This document shows positions 62,558 through 64,000 of a stretch of 64,000 bases of DNA, one piece after another. The stretch is taken from the NCBI RefSeq assembly GCF_013032505.1, contig NZ_WQCG01000001.1, positions 620,001-684,000 of the forward strand, in the 5' to 3' direction. The position numbers and the translations under genes were made by a program. The notes under the pieces are model-generated. The model ran no database searches. It had not been told where the DNA came from and worked only from the letters and a program-made list of their open reading frames with translations. This stretch comes from Ruegeria atlantica. GTDB taxonomy: Bacteria > Pseudomonadota > Alphaproteobacteria > Rhodobacterales > Rhodobacteraceae. Each line of letters starts with the position of its first letter. Position 1 is the first letter of the stretch.

Positions 62558-63661
62558 TCACCCGACGTGGAACAGGGTGGTGAACAACCGTGGGTCAAGA
62601 CTGGGCGATACAAAGGTCGGACCTTCGGTCAGAACCGAAACCGCATCATGGCTGTGCAGGCTTTCCTGATGGCTTGCGACCACACGGAAATCACCGATAT
62701 GGTGATCGGCCAGCAGCTCGGCACAGAACAGGCGGGCTGCATCTTCGACAAAGATCGGGTTGGCCGCGTTAAGTTCGGCAAAGGCCTGCTCGTCCTCACG
62801 TTTGACCATTACCTGAGTCTCTGTCGGCACAGCACGGCGGCAAATGGCGATCAGATCCTCGAACCACAGACAATCTGTGTCGCAATCGACCACAACCGAA
62901 ATCCGAGCTACTGAGCGCTGAGAATGCGGAGTCGCCAGTTGTCCGCGCGTCGAACGCGCATGTTCGCTAAGCTCCAGCGAACAGGGGCAGGTCGAGGAAT
63001 AGACGTAATCCAAATGCATAATCTTCTGGCGCACACCACCCTGTTCGACCAGCTCCAACGCGATGTCGTAATACTGGTACCCCTCCAGACCGGACCGCAG
63101 GCTTTGCACCCGGTCGGGGTAGGAAAACCGCATCTGAATGCGCGCATCAAAGCTGTCCAGATCGGTCATGTAGTCATCCAGCGCGGCCTCCATAACCTCA
63201 AAGCTGAATGTCCGTTCGGCGTGCTTGTAGAACGAGCGCATGATCCGGGACATATTGATGCCCTTCTTTTCAGCATCAAGGCTGACAGTGCCAGTAACCG
63301 AGGTCTCAAGCGCCAGATCATCGCCATTCTTGCGGTGAAATCGGATCGGCAGACGGAAGTTCGAGATACCAACATGCTGGATTTGCTGCTTGGCGCCCCG
63401 GATCAGGCTGGACGGGCCATTCTGCAGATCCGGCAAGGTCGCGCGATACGCACTGTCAACGGTAAAGCCTTCTGGGTACTCGCGCGACAGAGACGGATAG
63501 TTTACGGGCACCAGACCAGGAACAAGACGCGCAATTGCCGGGTCAAGCTGGCTGATCTCGGCCTCGGTCGCGGACTCGGCCCATTTGCGCAATGTCTTCA
63601 ACGCGGCTGCGGCTTCGTCATTGTCGGGCATATCCTCAATGTCGCGGGAGTGCACGTTCAT
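62558..63661 (-). CDS. folE2: GTP cyclohydrolase FolE2 (type IB)
   Basis: Opens GTP to dihydroneopterin triphosphate, the first step of folate (and queuosine) synthesis; the type IB enzyme differs from FolE and can work with metals other than zinc. The 367-residue protein contains DYVYSSTCPCSLELSEHARSTRGQLATPHSQRS around residues 212-245, with the active-site cysteine of STCPCSLELS and the substrate histidine of HSQRS. IRMRFSYPDRVQSLRSGLEG and RRAVPTETQVMVKREDEQAFAELNAANP also fit COG1469. With folB and folP it makes three folate genes here, in separate operons. No Zur-like site was recognised upstream. Confidence 0.95.
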   Translation of the reverse strand: MNVHSRDIEDMPDNDEAAAALKTLRKWAESATEAEISQLDPAIARLVPGLVPVNYPSLSREYPEGFTVDSAYRATLPDLQNGPSSLIRGAKQQIQHVGISNFRLPIRFHRKNGDDLALETSVTGTVSLDAEKKGINMSRIMRSFYKHAERTFSFEVMEAALDDYMTDLDSFDARIQMRFSYPDRVQSLRSGLEGYQYYDIALELVEQGGVRQKIMHLDYVYSSTCPCSLELSEHARSTRGQLATPHSQRSVARISVVVDCDTDCLWFEDLIAICRRAVPTETQVMVKREDEQAFAELNAANPIFVEDAARLFCAELLADHHIGDFRVVASHQESLHSHDAVSVLTEGPTFVSPSLDPRLFTTLFHVG

Positions 63662-63830
63662 CGATCGGGTTCCTCGGTTGGTCGCCGGACATTATTCGGG
63701 CTCGGCTTGCTTTCCAGTTTAGCTTTATACGCTGAAAAACACAGCCCGGATCGAAATTCGGCGAAAAACGCATGACTTACGTCATTTTCACCTAGGTTCG
63801 ACCCGGTTTTCAGTAAACCGCTGCGGCAAG

Positions 63831-64000
63831 TTAACGTTGCGACACGTCCAGCGCGTGTTTGATGTCTGCAAGCAGGTCGCCCGCATCCTCCAAACCGACG
63901 GAAAAGCGGATCAAGCCCGGTGTGATGCCCAATTCGTCCTTCTGATCGTCGCTCAGACGCTGATGCGTAGTCGTTGCGGGGTGTGTCGCGATTGACTTGG
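63831..64000 (-). CDS. O-acyl-homoserine sulfhydrylase / aminocarboxypropyltransferase (C-terminal part)
   Basis: The minus-strand frame is open from the right window edge to the TAA at 63831-63833, giving the last 55 or so residues: KSIATHPATTTHQRL, then GITPGLIRFSVGLEDAGDLLADI and the end HALDVSQR. This is the C-terminal domain of Cys/Met metabolism PLP enzymes, with the substrate-carboxylate arginine in IRFSVGLED. THPATTTH favours O-acetyl- or O-succinylhomoserine sulfhydrylase (MetY/MetZ) over cystathionine lyase. The PLP lysine and the N-terminus are outside the window, so the precise enzyme is not assured. Confidence 0.85.
   Translation of the reverse strand, partial: KSIATHPATTTHQRLSDDQKDELGITPGLIRFSVGLEDAGDLLADIKHALDVSQR

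Overview
The window looks like chromosomal DNA of an alphaproteobacterium of the Rhodobacterales, Roseobacter group. The evidence is the helicase/hslR/fdxA/carD gene order, an orphan ctaD away from the other cytochrome oxidase genes, glyQ and glyS linked to ppdK and a SleB-type hydrolase, an RpoH-type sigma factor, RluD next to a small DUF6476-like protein, and GC-rich coding sequence throughout. I see no integrase, transposase, plasmid function, phage gene or CRISPR array. About 60 protein genes and one tRNA gene are densely packed, and no gene-free gap exceeds about 300 bases.

Layout: 1-1736 holds divergent cobalamin genes, cobT (cut by the window edge) and cobS. 1733-7001 holds a zinc-ribbon potassium channel, then the run helicase, hslR, fdxA, carD read on the minus strand. 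7024-13029 holds a TPR protein, an SCP2 protein with a lipase-like hydrolase, oligoendopeptidase F, a DMT exporter, a DksA-like zinc finger and a Gfo/Idh dehydrogenase. 13253-14323 is a fasciclin-RTX surface protein. 14364-16745 holds rpoH, rluD and a small membrane protein whose start codon overlaps that of rluD head to head. 16749-22799 is a five-gene minus-strand surface-glycan cluster (two related glycosyltransferases, a fucosyltransferase-like/TPR protein, an alpha/beta hydrolase and a sulfotransferase-like protein) beside tRNA-Leu(GAG). 23179-28662 holds an FrnE-like DsbA protein, lipB, a MerR-controlled zinc/cadmium exporter, a HIT protein and ctaD with a perfect FNR box. 28812-32941 holds a bestrophin, an HCCA-isomerase-like protein, a DUF2244 protein, a YqeY protein and carA. 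33024-34892 encodes a GspE-N/glycosyltransferase fusion behind a CtrA-like box and a terminator. 34896-43015 holds regulators, a pyrimidine nucleotidase, a UbiH-type hydroxylase, a class V aminotransferase, ilvC and a second DMT exporter. 43012-46305 holds folB, folP, glmM. 46409-56554 holds a multicopper oxidase, SleB, a PPDK-like protein, glyS, a GltS-type symporter, two small ORFs and glyQ. 56760-63661 holds a SPOR/peptidoglycan-binding pseudoprotease, a TPP enzyme, trkH, a histone-H1-like tail protein and folE2. The right edge cuts a methionine-synthesis sulfhydrylase.

Most genes are core metabolism and information processing. Folate synthesis is represented three times (folE2, folB, folP), potassium transport twice (channel and TrkH), and surface glycan or adhesion functions at three loci. 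The most unusual points are enzymes or fusions whose expected active-site residues are missing: FolB fused to a degenerate amino-acid-kinase domain, a PPDK-like protein with an eroded ATP-binding domain, and a trypsin-like domain lacking Ser and apparently His. Also notable are the glycan cluster, the FNR box before ctaD, and a CtrA-like box plus a terminator pressed against the start codon of the GspE-N/glycosyltransferase gene.
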